A stretch of 20,435 bases of DNA from CACEUX01 sp964404235 (GTDB lineage Bacteria; Fidelibacterota; Marinisomatia; Marinisomatales; UBA1611): NCBI GenBank assembly GCA_964404235.1, contig CAYOJL010000035.1:1-20435 (forward strand). Reading direction: 5' to 3'. The position numbers and the translations under genes were made by a program. This document shows, in pieces, positions 7,277-14,732 of this stretch. A model generated the notes under the pieces. The model was not told where the DNA came from and searched no databases. It worked only from the letters and a program-made list of their open reading frames with translations. Position 1 is the first letter of the stretch. The number at the start of each line of letters is the position of its first letter.

Positions 7277-8020
7277 ATGAAAAAATCGAATAATAAACTT
7301 CTGATCTGCAAAGGTATTAATAATGCTATTTCTATATTAGGCTCTTCACGATTTAATATTGAGCATGTCGATATACTAAAAGAGGGGAAAGCTCTTAATA
7401 GTGATAGAATGAAAATCTTTCTAAAATCTTTAAATATTACTATTCTAGAGAAAGAACAATTCTATAAAAAATACCCTGATGGTAGAACGCAAGGAATCGT
7501 TATAGGATTTCGAGGAAATATAGTTGAAAATAATATACCAAGTTTTGATGATGAAAAAGATATATGTCTCCTTGCTTTAGACCAGATCGAAGACCCTCAA
7601 AATTTTGGTCAGATCATTCGAACAGCTGAATGTGCAGGGATAAATGGAATTATCTTCCCAAAACATCATTCTGCACCAATCACTCAATCAGTCTTACAAG
7701 TAAGCCAAGGGGCTTTTGTCAATATACCTTTATATGAAGCAACCAATTTAAATCATGAGATCTTACAGCTAAAAAAAAGTGATTTTTGGATCATTGGTCT
7801 TGAAAATAGCATTCATGCTAAACCATGGTATGAAGTAGAATTTAGCGGTAAAACTGTGATTGTTGTGGGGAGTGAAAGCCGTGGTATACGCCATAAGGTC
7901 TTTGAGTCGTGTGATTTTACTGCAACTATTCCTATGCAGGGCAAAACAAATTCTTTGAATGTGAGCGCTGCAGTTTCTGCTGTGGCTTTTGAAAGAATAA
8001 GGCAATTAAAAAAAGGATAA
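7277..8020 (+). CDS. SpoU/TrmH-family RNA 2'-O-ribose methyltransferase (RlmB-like)
   Basis: SPOUT enzymes methylate ribose 2'-OH groups of rRNA or tRNA using S-adenosylmethionine bound in a trefoil knot. In the 247 residues the N-terminal about 85 residues look like the SpoU substrate-binding domain (ending with TQGIVIGFRG). The catalytic domain shows motif 1 in DPQNFGQIIRTAECAG (Asn109, Arg115), motif 2 in VVVGSESRGI (about 196-204, Glu200) and motif 3 in IPMQGKTNSLNVSAA (218-232). This set is typical of 23S rRNA Gm2251 methyltransferase RlmB and of related TrmH/TsnR proteins, so the exact target is not certain. It is the first gene of a plus-strand run, and the aminotransferase gene starts 3 nt after its stop. 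Confidence 0.92.
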   Translation: MKKSNNKLLICKGINNAISILGSSRFNIEHVDILKEGKALNSDRMKIFLKSLNITILEKEQFYKKYPDGRTQGIVIGFRGNIVENNIPSFDDEKDICLLALDQIEDPQNFGQIIRTAECAGINGIIFPKHHSAPITQSVLQVSQGAFVNIPLYEATNLNHEILQLKKSDFWIIGLENSIHAKPWYEVEFSGKTVIVVGSESRGIRHKVFESCDFTATIPMQGKTNSLNVSAAVSAVAFERIRQLKKG

Positions 8021-8023
8021 ACT

Positions 8024-8944
8024 ATGTCATCCACGCATGAGTATGAATTAGATAGCCGAAATGAGAATATCATGATCTATATCAATGGTCAATTTTTTCA
8101 TCGATCGGATGCTAAGGTCTCTGTAATGGATAGCGGCTACCTTTTGGGTGATGGAGTTTGGGAAGGAATAAGGCTATACAAGGGGTGTCTCATTCATCTC
8201 AATAAACATTTAGACCGATTATATGAGGGTGCTAACGCCATCGAAATGGATATCCAGTTCTCAAAGCGAGAGATGCAATCGGCCATAAGGTCTACTTTAG
8301 AAAAAAATTCAATGGAATCAGATGTACATATTCGCTTGATCGTTTCACGAGGTATCAAAAAGACCCCTTATCAAGATCCAAAGGTTACAATTGGCAAGCC
8401 AACAATAGTGATCATTCCAGAGTATAAAAAGGCAAGTGAAAAGGTAAAATTAAATGGAATAACATTAGGCACTGTAACAACAATACGGGATAATAGAACA
8501 CAAGACCCAAGAATAAATTCATTAAGCAAACACAACTGTATTGCTGCTTGTATAGAGGCGGATAAGATGGGTGTAGATGAAGGGCTAATGCTAGACCCTA
8601 ATGGAAATATTTCAACTTGTAATTCAACTAATTTTTTTATTGTTAGGAATCAAAAAGTATGGACCTCCACAGGCGAATATTGTTTGAATGGGGTCACAAG
8701 ATCGAATGTTATTGATCTATGTAATAAAAATAATGTAGAAATTTTTGAAAAGAATTTTTTATTGGCAGATGTTCATAGTGCTGAAGAGGTATTTGTAACA
8801 GGTACTTTTGCTGGCATTATTCCTGTTATCTCTGTGGATGGGAAGGTGATAGGGGATGGACTACGTGGACGACTTACAGAAAGATTGCAAAAATGGTATG
8901 CTTTGGATCTCGAAAGATTAAGTAGCCAAGAGGGTCAACTATGA
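8024..8944 (+). CDS. Class IV (fold type IV) PLP-dependent aminotransferase-like protein
   Basis: The family includes branched-chain and D-amino-acid aminotransferases and aminodeoxychorismate lyase. In 306 residues I see YINGQF at 19-24, SVMDSGYLLGDGVWEGIRLY at 33-52, DEGLMLDPNGNISTCNSTNFFIV at 185-207 (split by family as E186 and the NSTNFF segment), NGVTRSNVIDL at 222-232 and EVFVTGTFAGIIPV at 255-268. All are in family order. Counting back from the conserved DEGL block, the position of the PLP lysine of D-amino-acid aminotransferase and aminodeoxychorismate lyase is Asn165, and a Lys lies four residues later (Lys169, in NSLSKHN). Substrate is therefore unknown. The ATG at 8024 has AAGGA upstream; an ATG at 8072 is also plausible. 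Its stop overlaps the sulfotransferase start (ATGA). Confidence 0.88.
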   Translation: MSSTHEYELDSRNENIMIYINGQFFHRSDAKVSVMDSGYLLGDGVWEGIRLYKGCLIHLNKHLDRLYEGANAIEMDIQFSKREMQSAIRSTLEKNSMESDVHIRLIVSRGIKKTPYQDPKVTIGKPTIVIIPEYKKASEKVKLNGITLGTVTTIRDNRTQDPRINSLSKHNCIAACIEADKMGVDEGLMLDPNGNISTCNSTNFFIVRNQKVWTSTGEYCLNGVTRSNVIDLCNKNNVEIFEKNFLLADVHSAEEVFVTGTFAGIIPVISVDGKVIGDGLRGRLTERLQKWYALDLERLSSQEGQL

Positions 8945-9663
8945 TCATTGCAATGTGGTCAGGACCACGTAGCCTTTCCACAGCTATGATGCGTGCCTTT
9001 GAGAATCGAGAAGATACAGAAGTTCTCGATGAGCCATTTTACGCTCATTATCTAGAGAAAACTGATATACAACATCCAGGTAGAGAAATTATTTTGGAAT
9101 CACAGAGTACAAATTGGGATGAGATAGTAAAATTATGTTCAAGTCCAATTCCACGTGGTAGATCCGTTTGGTATCAGAAGCATATGGCACAGCATAATCT
9201 TTATGGATATAATATCAATTGGATCAGTGATCTTAAGAATTGTGTATTGATACGAGATCCAAAATATGTGATTGCTAGTTATGGTAAACAATTTTCTGTA
9301 AATAATGAACGTTTATTAGGCTATATACAACAAATTGAGATCATCAAATATATTGAAAAAGAACATGGGAAGACCCCCCCCATAATTGATGCAACTGATA
9401 TTCTTAAAGATCCTGAAAAATATTTAAAAAGATTATGTGATGAAATTGAAATAGAATTTTCTTCAAGAATGTTATCTTGGCCAAAAGGAGGGCGAGATAC
9501 TGATGGTGTGTGGGCGCCTTACTGGTATAGTAGCGTCAATGATTCAACTGGCTTTAAACCTTATGAGAAGAAAGAAATAAAGATCGATCATAGCCTTTTA
9601 AAAATATATAATAATTGCATGAAGCATTATAAAAAGATGTATGATAAAAGGATAAGGGCTTAG
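8941..9663 (+). CDS. Sulfotransferase-like P-loop protein coupled to the aminotransferase
   Basis: 240 residues, no signal peptide, so cytosolic. The N-terminal MWSGPRSLSTAMMR (5-18) resembles the 5'-phosphosulfate-binding loop of PAPS-dependent sulfotransferases, followed by VLDEPFYAHYL at 28-38. LIRDPKYVIASY at 103-114 has the Arg and Ser expected of the 3'-phosphate site. The acceptor cannot be told, and loss of sulfotransferase activity in this branch is possible. Its start overlaps the stop of the class IV aminotransferase by 4 nt (ATGA), implying translational coupling and probably a joint pathway. From memory, some plant proteins annotated as branched-chain-aminotransferase-like carry both domains in one chain, which would support a functional link; this needs checking. 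Confidence 0.8.
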   Translation: MIIAMWSGPRSLSTAMMRAFENREDTEVLDEPFYAHYLEKTDIQHPGREIILESQSTNWDEIVKLCSSPIPRGRSVWYQKHMAQHNLYGYNINWISDLKNCVLIRDPKYVIASYGKQFSVNNERLLGYIQQIEIIKYIEKEHGKTPPIIDATDILKDPEKYLKRLCDEIEIEFSSRMLSWPKGGRDTDGVWAPYWYSSVNDSTGFKPYEKKEIKIDHSLLKIYNNCMKHYKKMYDKRIRA

Positions 9664-9703
9664 CATTTTAGAAAATATATTATTTTATTTTTTTTCCATT
9701 CTA

Positions 9704-10501
9704 GTGTTCTCGTCAACTTTTTTATACCGATTCATACGCATGGGGAAGCTAGCTTGGTTTATTGATAAGGATCAATTTGGAGATGACTTAAATTATCTTA
9801 AAGCAGAGAAGATCCGCATTTTACAGATTATTTTAGGGTATGGTTATTTCCTTTTCCATGGGTCAATTTTTTGGGGCTGGTTCAATATGCTTATTTTTGT
9901 GCTAATTGCTATTATAGTCAGCACAATTAATGAGATCATTGGATCAAAATATGGATTGATCTTTGGTGGAGAATACCGTTATGATCCAAAATCCACACCA
10001 GGGCCAATGATCTATAATATTCCACTAATAATTCCAATCGTTTGGTCTGGCTTGATATACATGGGTCTTAATTATAGTTCATTTATAAATAATGCAATGA
10101 TCACTGTGGTGTCCTTTCAGAAAGTAATCCCATTGGTTATACTCGCGGGTTTTCTATTAGTGGTTTTAGATATGGTTTTAGACCCAATTGCAGTTGATGA
10201 GAATCGTTGGTCTTGGGCGAATCCAGGGACGTATTATGGTGTCCCATTATTGAATTTTTTTGGTTGGTTTTTAACTGTTACAATGATCTTATTTATTTTT
10301 TTCTCAATACATATTCCTACAATTGATTTAACGGAAACCTCATTCTTTTTAAAATATTCCCCGGGGATATTTTTTGCAATACTACCTGCTATTGCGGCAA
10401 GACCTTGCTATGAAAGAGGGCTAACGGTTCCAGGCCATATTGGTTTATCATCATCACTTATTCTTATGATAGCAATGGTTTTAAGGTATATTAATATGTA
10501 A
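9704..10501 (+). CDS. CruF-like carotenoid-biosynthesis integral membrane protein (DUF422)
   Basis: 265 residues with about six to seven hydrophobic segments. CruF and related haloarchaeal enzymes hydrate the psi-end 1',2' double bond of carotenoids. Family blocks are ENEIIGSKYGLIFGGEYRYD at about 75-94 (NEIIG onward), TPGPMIYNIPLIIPIVW at 98-114, VVLDMVLDPIAVDENRWSW at 153-171 and YYGVPLLNFFGWFLT at 177-191. The hydratase role is inferred; the domain is also found in other carotenoid proteins. The listed start is GTG at 9704 without a visible ribosome site; an ATG at 9740 is a good alternative, and the frame is open back to the previous stop. It follows the sulfotransferase by 40 nt. No other carotenoid gene is in the window. 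Confidence 0.82.
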   Translation: MFSSTFLYRFIRMGKLAWFIDKDQFGDDLNYLKAEKIRILQIILGYGYFLFHGSIFWGWFNMLIFVLIAIIVSTINEIIGSKYGLIFGGEYRYDPKSTPGPMIYNIPLIIPIVWSGLIYMGLNYSSFINNAMITVVSFQKVIPLVILAGFLLVVLDMVLDPIAVDENRWSWANPGTYYGVPLLNFFGWFLTVTMILFIFFSIHIPTIDLTETSFFLKYSPGIFFAILPAIAARPCYERGLTVPGHIGLSSSLILMIAMVLRYINM

Positions 10502-10503
10502 AT

Positions 10504-10535
10504 AAAAAACGCGCCTAAAACTAGACGCGCTTTTT
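10504..10535 (-). terminator. Intrinsic terminator, best formed on the minus strand, possibly bidirectional
   Basis: Arms 10504-10517 and 10522-10535 flank a 4-nt loop. On the minus-strand RNA the stem is continuous (CGCG core, UAG/CUA, two G-U pairs, A-tract/U-tract) and ends in a run of six U. On the plus strand the two G-U pairs become A-C mismatches, so the hairpin is weaker, yet it begins 2 nt after the stop of the CruF-like gene and is followed by TTTTTATTTATT. It may therefore serve both strands. The nearest annotated minus-strand gene ends 217 nt upstream at 10752. Confidence 0.7.
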
Positions 10536-10545
10536 ATTTATTGAA

Positions 10546-10605
10546 GCTGACCTCACAACGTCAGCGACGTGGATTTATTTTGCTGAATTATTGGAGGTCA
10601 GCAAA
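10546..10605. repeat. Set of overlapping inverted repeats able to form alternative hairpins
   Basis: Four related segments occur in order: GCTGACCTC (10546-10554), TCAGC (10561-10565), TTTGCTGA (10579-10586) and TCAGCAAA (10598-10605); GAGGTCAGC covers 10594-10602. Segment 1 can pair over 9 bp with GAGGTCAGC, closing one long arm. Alternatively segments 1-2 and 3-4 form two local hairpins of 5 and 8 bp. The choices exclude each other. The element lies between the minus-strand lipoprotein gene and the minus-oriented terminator, so it may be the 3' end of that mRNA or a small RNA. No known RNA family is recognised. Confidence 0.4.
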
Positions 10606-10664
10606 TTACTTGAATTAGACAACTGATCACCCCCTTTTGATATTTGGTTAAAGAAAAATTCCAC
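10575..10664 (-). CDS. Possible 29-residue small ORF upstream of the terminator (speculative)
   Basis: From GTG at 10664 the minus strand reads (M)EFFFNQISKGGDQLSNSSN, then LLTSNNSAK and stop at 10575. The stop lies 40 nt before the minus-strand terminator. The composition is protein-like (polar, Ser/Asn-rich tail), but a stop-free stretch of this size can occur by chance in DNA of this composition, there is no convincing ribosome site at the GTG, and a GGGGGTGA at about 10628-10635 would instead suit a TTG start for only the last 15 residues. I list it because otherwise the terminator has no adjacent gene. Confidence 0.15.
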   Translation of the reverse strand: MEFFFNQISKGGDQLSNSSNLLTSNNSAK

Positions 10665-10751
10665 TAGTAAATCTTAAAAGTAAAATATTGTATAAGTCAA
10701 AACTAAAATAATTCTTTTGAGCCTGAACCAACCAAGGGACCTAAAAACATC

Positions 10752-11252
10752 TTATAATTTCCTTGAAATTCTTTTGATCTCGCTCTGTATCAGATCGATC
10801 TCATCTATAGAGAGTTCTTTCCCAACGATATCTGATGTAGCATCCCATTTTACAGACCAATTCTCATATCTTTTTGTAAGAATGCGAATAGTCATTATAT
10901 CATCTAACTTTTCTTCGATACTATCTGATCTATTCTTTCTTTTTAAAAATCCACTAAACTTTGATAGACCTTTTTTATCATCGTTTTGTTCATCAATTAA
11001 TTCAAATTCTATATGATCATCTACGATACTCTCATATATAAACAATTCATCTAACAGGGGGTTTGCAGATGGTGTTGGTTTTATAGAAGGCACATAATCT
11101 ATAAAAGGTAAAAAGTCTAATTTCTTTAAAATGATTTTTTTTAGTGGTGATATTCTTTGAGGGTCTTCTGGAGTAGGTTTCTGAGAATTTAAAATGGTAC
11201 CACAGCCAGACAAAATGGTACTAATAGAAATAATAAGTAGCGTCCGTTTCAA
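10752..11252 (-). CDS. Small lipoprotein of unknown function
   Basis: 166 residues. A short signal ends in the lipobox LSGC (Leu14-Cys17), so the protein is probably anchored in a membrane and faces the periplasm or the surface. The remainder is charged, with a Pro-rich stretch after the anchor (about 26-66) and a likely helical C-terminal part rich in Asp, Glu, Lys and Ile that ends EIKRISRKL. I recognise no family. The start is TTG at 11252; the only nearby ATG is out of frame and closes after four codons, and the lipoprotein signal fits the TTG. It diverges from the oligopeptidase gene across about 230 nt, a region that holds a 6-bp dyad and a promoter-like pair of boxes. Confidence 0.7.
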   Translation of the reverse strand: MKRTLLIISISTILSGCGTILNSQKPTPEDPQRISPLKKIILKKLDFLPFIDYVPSIKPTPSANPLLDELFIYESIVDDHIEFELIDEQNDDKKGLSKFSGFLKRKNRSDSIEEKLDDIMTIRILTKRYENWSVKWDATSDIVGKELSIDEIDLIQSEIKRISRKL

Positions 11253-11338
11253 TCAACCACCATAATGATAGTGAAATAGATACACTACACCAATGACCAT
11301 ATTGTGAATGTATGATTCAAGTAGAACTCCGCGTTTGT

Positions 11339-11355
11339 GAGTCAGTAAATGACTC
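11339..11355. promoter_or_regulatory. Dyad GAGTCA-N5-TGACTC between divergent genes
   Basis: A perfect 6-bp inverted repeat with a 5-nt spacer (GTAAA), about 85 nt upstream of the small lipoprotein start and 50 nt upstream of the -35-like box of the oligopeptidase gene. The position suits an operator for one or both divergent genes. No regulator gene is adjacent, and the binding protein is unknown. Confidence 0.35.
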
Positions 11356-11404
11356 CAAAAAGTTTAATCTAATAAACTGATCTAAAGCAAGGTATAACTA
11401 AAAC

Positions 11405-11432
11405 TTGTTAAATAAATAAAAAGATTTATACT
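11405..11432 (+). promoter_or_regulatory. Sigma70-like promoter of the oligopeptidase gene
   Basis: TTGTTA at 11405-11410 and TATACT at 11427-11432 are separated by 16 nt. Each box differs from the consensus at two or fewer positions. Transcription would begin near 11439, leaving a leader of about 43 nt before the ATG at 11482. Such AT-rich DNA gives many weak matches, but this one has both boxes at good spacing in the right place. Confidence 0.4.
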
Positions 11433-11481
11433 ATCTTATAGCTAGACATTTTTAACTAATAATAGATTGATAATCAAAAAA

Positions 11482-13611
11482 ATGAAAAAATATATCTTAC
11501 TAGGAGTTTTTCTCATGAATGGATGTGGCCAAAAGGCAGAACTGCCAGTTGCTATAAAAAAACCATACGAAATGACGACCCATGATCATACACGCGTTGA
11601 TGATTATTATTGGATGCGTCTCACTGATGAGCAAAAATCAAAAAAACCATATGATGAACATACTCAACAAGTGATTGATTATATCAATTTGGAGAATCAA
11701 TACACTCAAGACAATCTTTCACATACAAAAAAATTCCAGGATGATCTTTTCAACGAGATCGTTGGTCGAATTGAAAAAGATGATGAGACAGTGCCTTATT
11801 TTGAAAATGGGTATTATTATTACAGGCGCTATGAAAAAAATAAGGAATATCCTATTTATTGTAGAAAGAAAGGTTCTCTTGATTCAAAAGAACAAATAAT
11901 TCTAGATGTTAATGAATTGGCTAAGGGATATGATTATTTTTCTGTTGGCGGCAGATTTGTCAGCCCAGATAATAATTGGCTTGCATACGGGGTAGACACT
12001 CTTAGTAGAAGGTTTTATACTATTTATTTCAAAGATCTTCGAACAGGCGATGTTTTATCTCAATCCATTCCTGATACGGAAGGGAGAATTGCTTGGGCAA
12101 ATGATAATCAAACTATATTTTATACCTCTAAAAATAAAACGACCCTTCTTTCTGAAAAAATATATAGACATAAGGTTGGTAGTGATCATAAGAATGATGT
12201 GTTGGTCTATAAAGAAGATGATAATGAATTTTATATAGGAGTAGGGCGTTCAAAATCAGGACAATATATTGTTATATGGAATGGAAGTACTTTGGTAAGT
12301 GACTATCACCTACTTAACGCAAATACGCCAAATGGTGATTTTTTCAATTTTACTCCAAGAGGAACCAAGCATGAATACTCTTTGGTTCATTATGGAGAAA
12401 AATTCTATATACTTACTAATTGGGAAGCTGAAAATAATCGCTTGATGGAGACATCTAAAAATTTGACCGATATGTCCAACTGGAAAGAAATAATTCCCCA
12501 TAATAAGGATGTTCACTTGCTAGATATGGAGATATTTGATAATCATCTGGTTCTTAGTGAAAGGGAAAACGGTCTTAGAGGATTAAGAATTATCAATTTG
12601 ATCACAGGCAACCAGCACTCAGTTGATTTTGGTGAGGAAACGTATACTTCTTATTTATCAACAAATAAGGAATTCAATACAAACACACTTCGTTATAATT
12701 ATAGCTCTTTAGTAACACCTTGGTCTACATATGATTATAATATGGATACAAAAGAAAAAACATTAATGAAGGAGGCTAAGGTCTTAGGTGAGTTTGATAA
12801 AGATAATTATGCTTCTGAAAGAATATATGCAGATGCCAGAGATGGGAATAAGATTCCTGTTTCACTCGTTTATAGAAAAGATAAAAAAGAAGGAAGTTCC
12901 CAAAATCTATTATTATATGGCTATGGTTCATATGGATCAACTAGCGATCCATACTTTAATTCTTCACGACTAAGTCTCTTAGATAGAGGGTTTATTTTTG
13001 CGATTGCTCATATAAGAGGAAGTCAGATCTATGGTAGGCAATCATACGAAGATGGAAAACTATTGAATAAGAAAAATACTTTTTATGACTTTATTGATGC
13101 TGGTAAATATTTGATCAAGAATAAATATACTAGTTCTGACCAGCTATTCTGCTATGGTGGAAGTGCAGGAGGACTTTTGATCGGAGCGGTAATAAATATG
13201 GAACCAGATCTTTGGAAGGGCGCAATAGCTGGAGTTCCATTTGTAGACGTTGTTACTACTATGTTAGATCCTTCAATCCCCCTCACCTCTAATGAGTGGG
13301 AGGAGTGGGGCGATCCAAGGGAAAAAGAATATTATGATTATATGTTATCGTATTCTCCTTATGACCAAGTTCTGGAGAAAGAATATCCAAATCTTCTTGT
13401 GACATCTGGATTTTTTGATTCTCAGGTGCAATATTTTGAACCACTCAAGTGGGTTGCAAAGCTTCGTGAGTATTGGAAAGGAGATAATATGCTCTATTTA
13501 TACATGCATATGGATGCAGGTCATGGTGGGAAATCGGGTAGATTTAGATATCATCGTGAAACTGCTTTAGAATATGCTTTCTTATTAGATCTTGCAGGGG
13601 TAAAAAAATAA
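11482..13611 (+). CDS. Oligopeptidase B-type serine peptidase (family S9A) with lipoprotein signal
   Basis: S9A peptidases cleave short peptides, with oligopeptidase B preferring Lys/Arg sites; a beta-propeller covers the alpha/beta-hydrolase domain. I take the ATG at 11482 (709 residues) rather than the in-frame TTG at 11467, because it gives MKKYILLGVFLMNGC with lipobox MNGC (Cys15). The propeller spans about 70-420. The catalytic Ser561 lies in CYGGSAGG, Asp646 in SGFFDSQVQYFEPLKW and His681 in MDAGHGGKSGRF. The spacings 85 and 35 equal those of E. coli OpdB (532, 617, 652), and the DSQVQY-EP-KW segment marks oligopeptidase B rather than prolyl oligopeptidase. Classical OpdB is cytosolic, so the lipoprotein signal is notable. 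It ends 8 nt before the convergent AI-2E transporter gene. Confidence 0.95.
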   Translation: MKKYILLGVFLMNGCGQKAELPVAIKKPYEMTTHDHTRVDDYYWMRLTDEQKSKKPYDEHTQQVIDYINLENQYTQDNLSHTKKFQDDLFNEIVGRIEKDDETVPYFENGYYYYRRYEKNKEYPIYCRKKGSLDSKEQIILDVNELAKGYDYFSVGGRFVSPDNNWLAYGVDTLSRRFYTIYFKDLRTGDVLSQSIPDTEGRIAWANDNQTIFYTSKNKTTLLSEKIYRHKVGSDHKNDVLVYKEDDNEFYIGVGRSKSGQYIVIWNGSTLVSDYHLLNANTPNGDFFNFTPRGTKHEYSLVHYGEKFYILTNWEAENNRLMETSKNLTDMSNWKEIIPHNKDVHLLDMEIFDNHLVLSERENGLRGLRIINLITGNQHSVDFGEETYTSYLSTNKEFNTNTLRYNYSSLVTPWSTYDYNMDTKEKTLMKEAKVLGEFDKDNYASERIYADARDGNKIPVSLVYRKDKKEGSSQNLLLYGYGSYGSTSDPYFNSSRLSLLDRGFIFAIAHIRGSQIYGRQSYEDGKLLNKKNTFYDFIDAGKYLIKNKYTSSDQLFCYGGSAGGLLIGAVINMEPDLWKGAIAGVPFVDVVTTMLDPSIPLTSNEWEEWGDPREKEYYDYMLSYSPYDQVLEKEYPNLLVTSGFFDSQVQYFEPLKWVAKLREYWKGDNMLYLYMHMDAGHGGKSGRFRYHRETALEYAFLLDLAGVKK

Positions 13612-13619
13612 GATAGATG

Positions 13620-14732
13620 TTATAATAAATGTGAATTCTTTGTCACAAAAACTATCTCACCAATAACAACTTTTAAAACCCCAGCTGCTGGGATCGCAAA
13701 AAGCATCCCCAGTGGACCAATTAGGGTACCACCTATTAATAATACAAGCATAACTGCCATGGGATGTAAACCAACACTTTCTCCTACAACAAGTGGAGTG
13801 ATGAAATTATTATCTATTTGTTGAACTATGATGAACATTAAAATGATATCTAGTATATAAAAAGGAGAAGGTATAGTGTTAAGTATCTGATGGGTAAGAG
13901 CAGCATCATTACCGACATTATTCATTAGAGCGATCAGGATAGCAGGGATCATACCAATAAATGGACCAACCATTGGAATCAAATTTGCGAGACCTGCTAT
14001 AATACCAATAAATACGATCAGTGTAATATTTGCACCAAGCTGGTTCAAAATAAAAAGTCCAATTATAGATAAGATGGCTACACTGCTGGCTGCTAGGATC
14101 TGTCCTCTAAGATATTTAGATATCTGCTGTTCGATATTATAGATCATCCTTAAGCCAACTTCCAGATACTTGTTTGGTATAAAACGTACTAATGAGCGTT
14201 TAAAATCATGATATTCGATCAAAAGAATGATAGTAAAGATCAATACCATAAAGGATATAAAGAAAAAACTACCAGCAGAGCCCAACAATGATAAAACACT
14301 TTGAAATACTCCTAACATAGAATTTTTAGCGATCGTAATAATTTTTTCGCTCTCAGGAACCATATTACTTATGGCACTAGGAAGTGATTCTTTTATCCCA
14401 ATAGAAAGATCTTCAATGCTTGTAGCAAAATCATCCCTTTGGATCTTCTGGGTAAATGATTTTATCTGAGATCCCATGTTAGAAATAAAACTGCCAATGA
14501 ATGTTATTCCAATAGTGATCACACTAATTAGAATAATAAAAACACCTAATGATCTGGAACGAGTATAGCGTTCAAGGGAATCTGCAGCTTGCAGGAAGAT
14601 CGTTGTGAATAAAAATGAAAAGAGAAGCATTCCTATGATCGGAGCAAGGAAAGGAAAGATCCCCCAAAGTAGAGCTCCAACTATAATAAATAATAGCAAC
14701 CTGTATATTTTTTGAACAGGGTCCACGGTCAA
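13620..14732 (-). CDS. AI-2E family (PerM-like) membrane transporter
   Basis: 370 residues with about eight membrane segments in the family arrangement: two near the N-terminus (about 10-50), one near 60-80, a soluble loop at about 85-140, then a dense membrane half. The diagnostic C-terminal part shows NLIPMVGPFIGMIPA at about 250-264, VQQIDNNFITPLVVG at about 304-318, and LHPMAVMLVLLIGGTLIGPLGMLFAIP after that. The family exports small molecules or ions (AI-2 exporter TqsA, Na+/H+ antiporters), and the substrate is not predictable. The start is TTG at 14732, overlapping the stop of the cyclic-nucleotide-binding gene by 4 nt (TTGA), so translation is probably coupled. Gating by the partner is an inference. 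Confidence 0.92.
   Translation of the reverse strand: MTVDPVQKIYRLLLFIIVGALLWGIFPFLAPIIGMLLFSFLFTTIFLQAADSLERYTRSRSLGVFIILISVITIGITFIGSFISNMGSQIKSFTQKIQRDDFATSIEDLSIGIKESLPSAISNMVPESEKIITIAKNSMLGVFQSVLSLLGSAGSFFFISFMVLIFTIILLIEYHDFKRSLVRFIPNKYLEVGLRMIYNIEQQISKYLRGQILAASSVAILSIIGLFILNQLGANITLIVFIGIIAGLANLIPMVGPFIGMIPAILIALMNNVGNDAALTHQILNTIPSPFYILDIILMFIIVQQIDNNFITPLVVGESVGLHPMAVMLVLLIGGTLIGPLGMLFAIPAAGVLKVVIGEIVFVTKNSHLL

Noticed and set aside
10717..11016. A 99-codon plus-strand ORF inside the small lipoprotein gene
   Set aside because: The opposite strand has a lipobox and a protein-like composition, while this frame is Ser/Phe-rich antisense translation.
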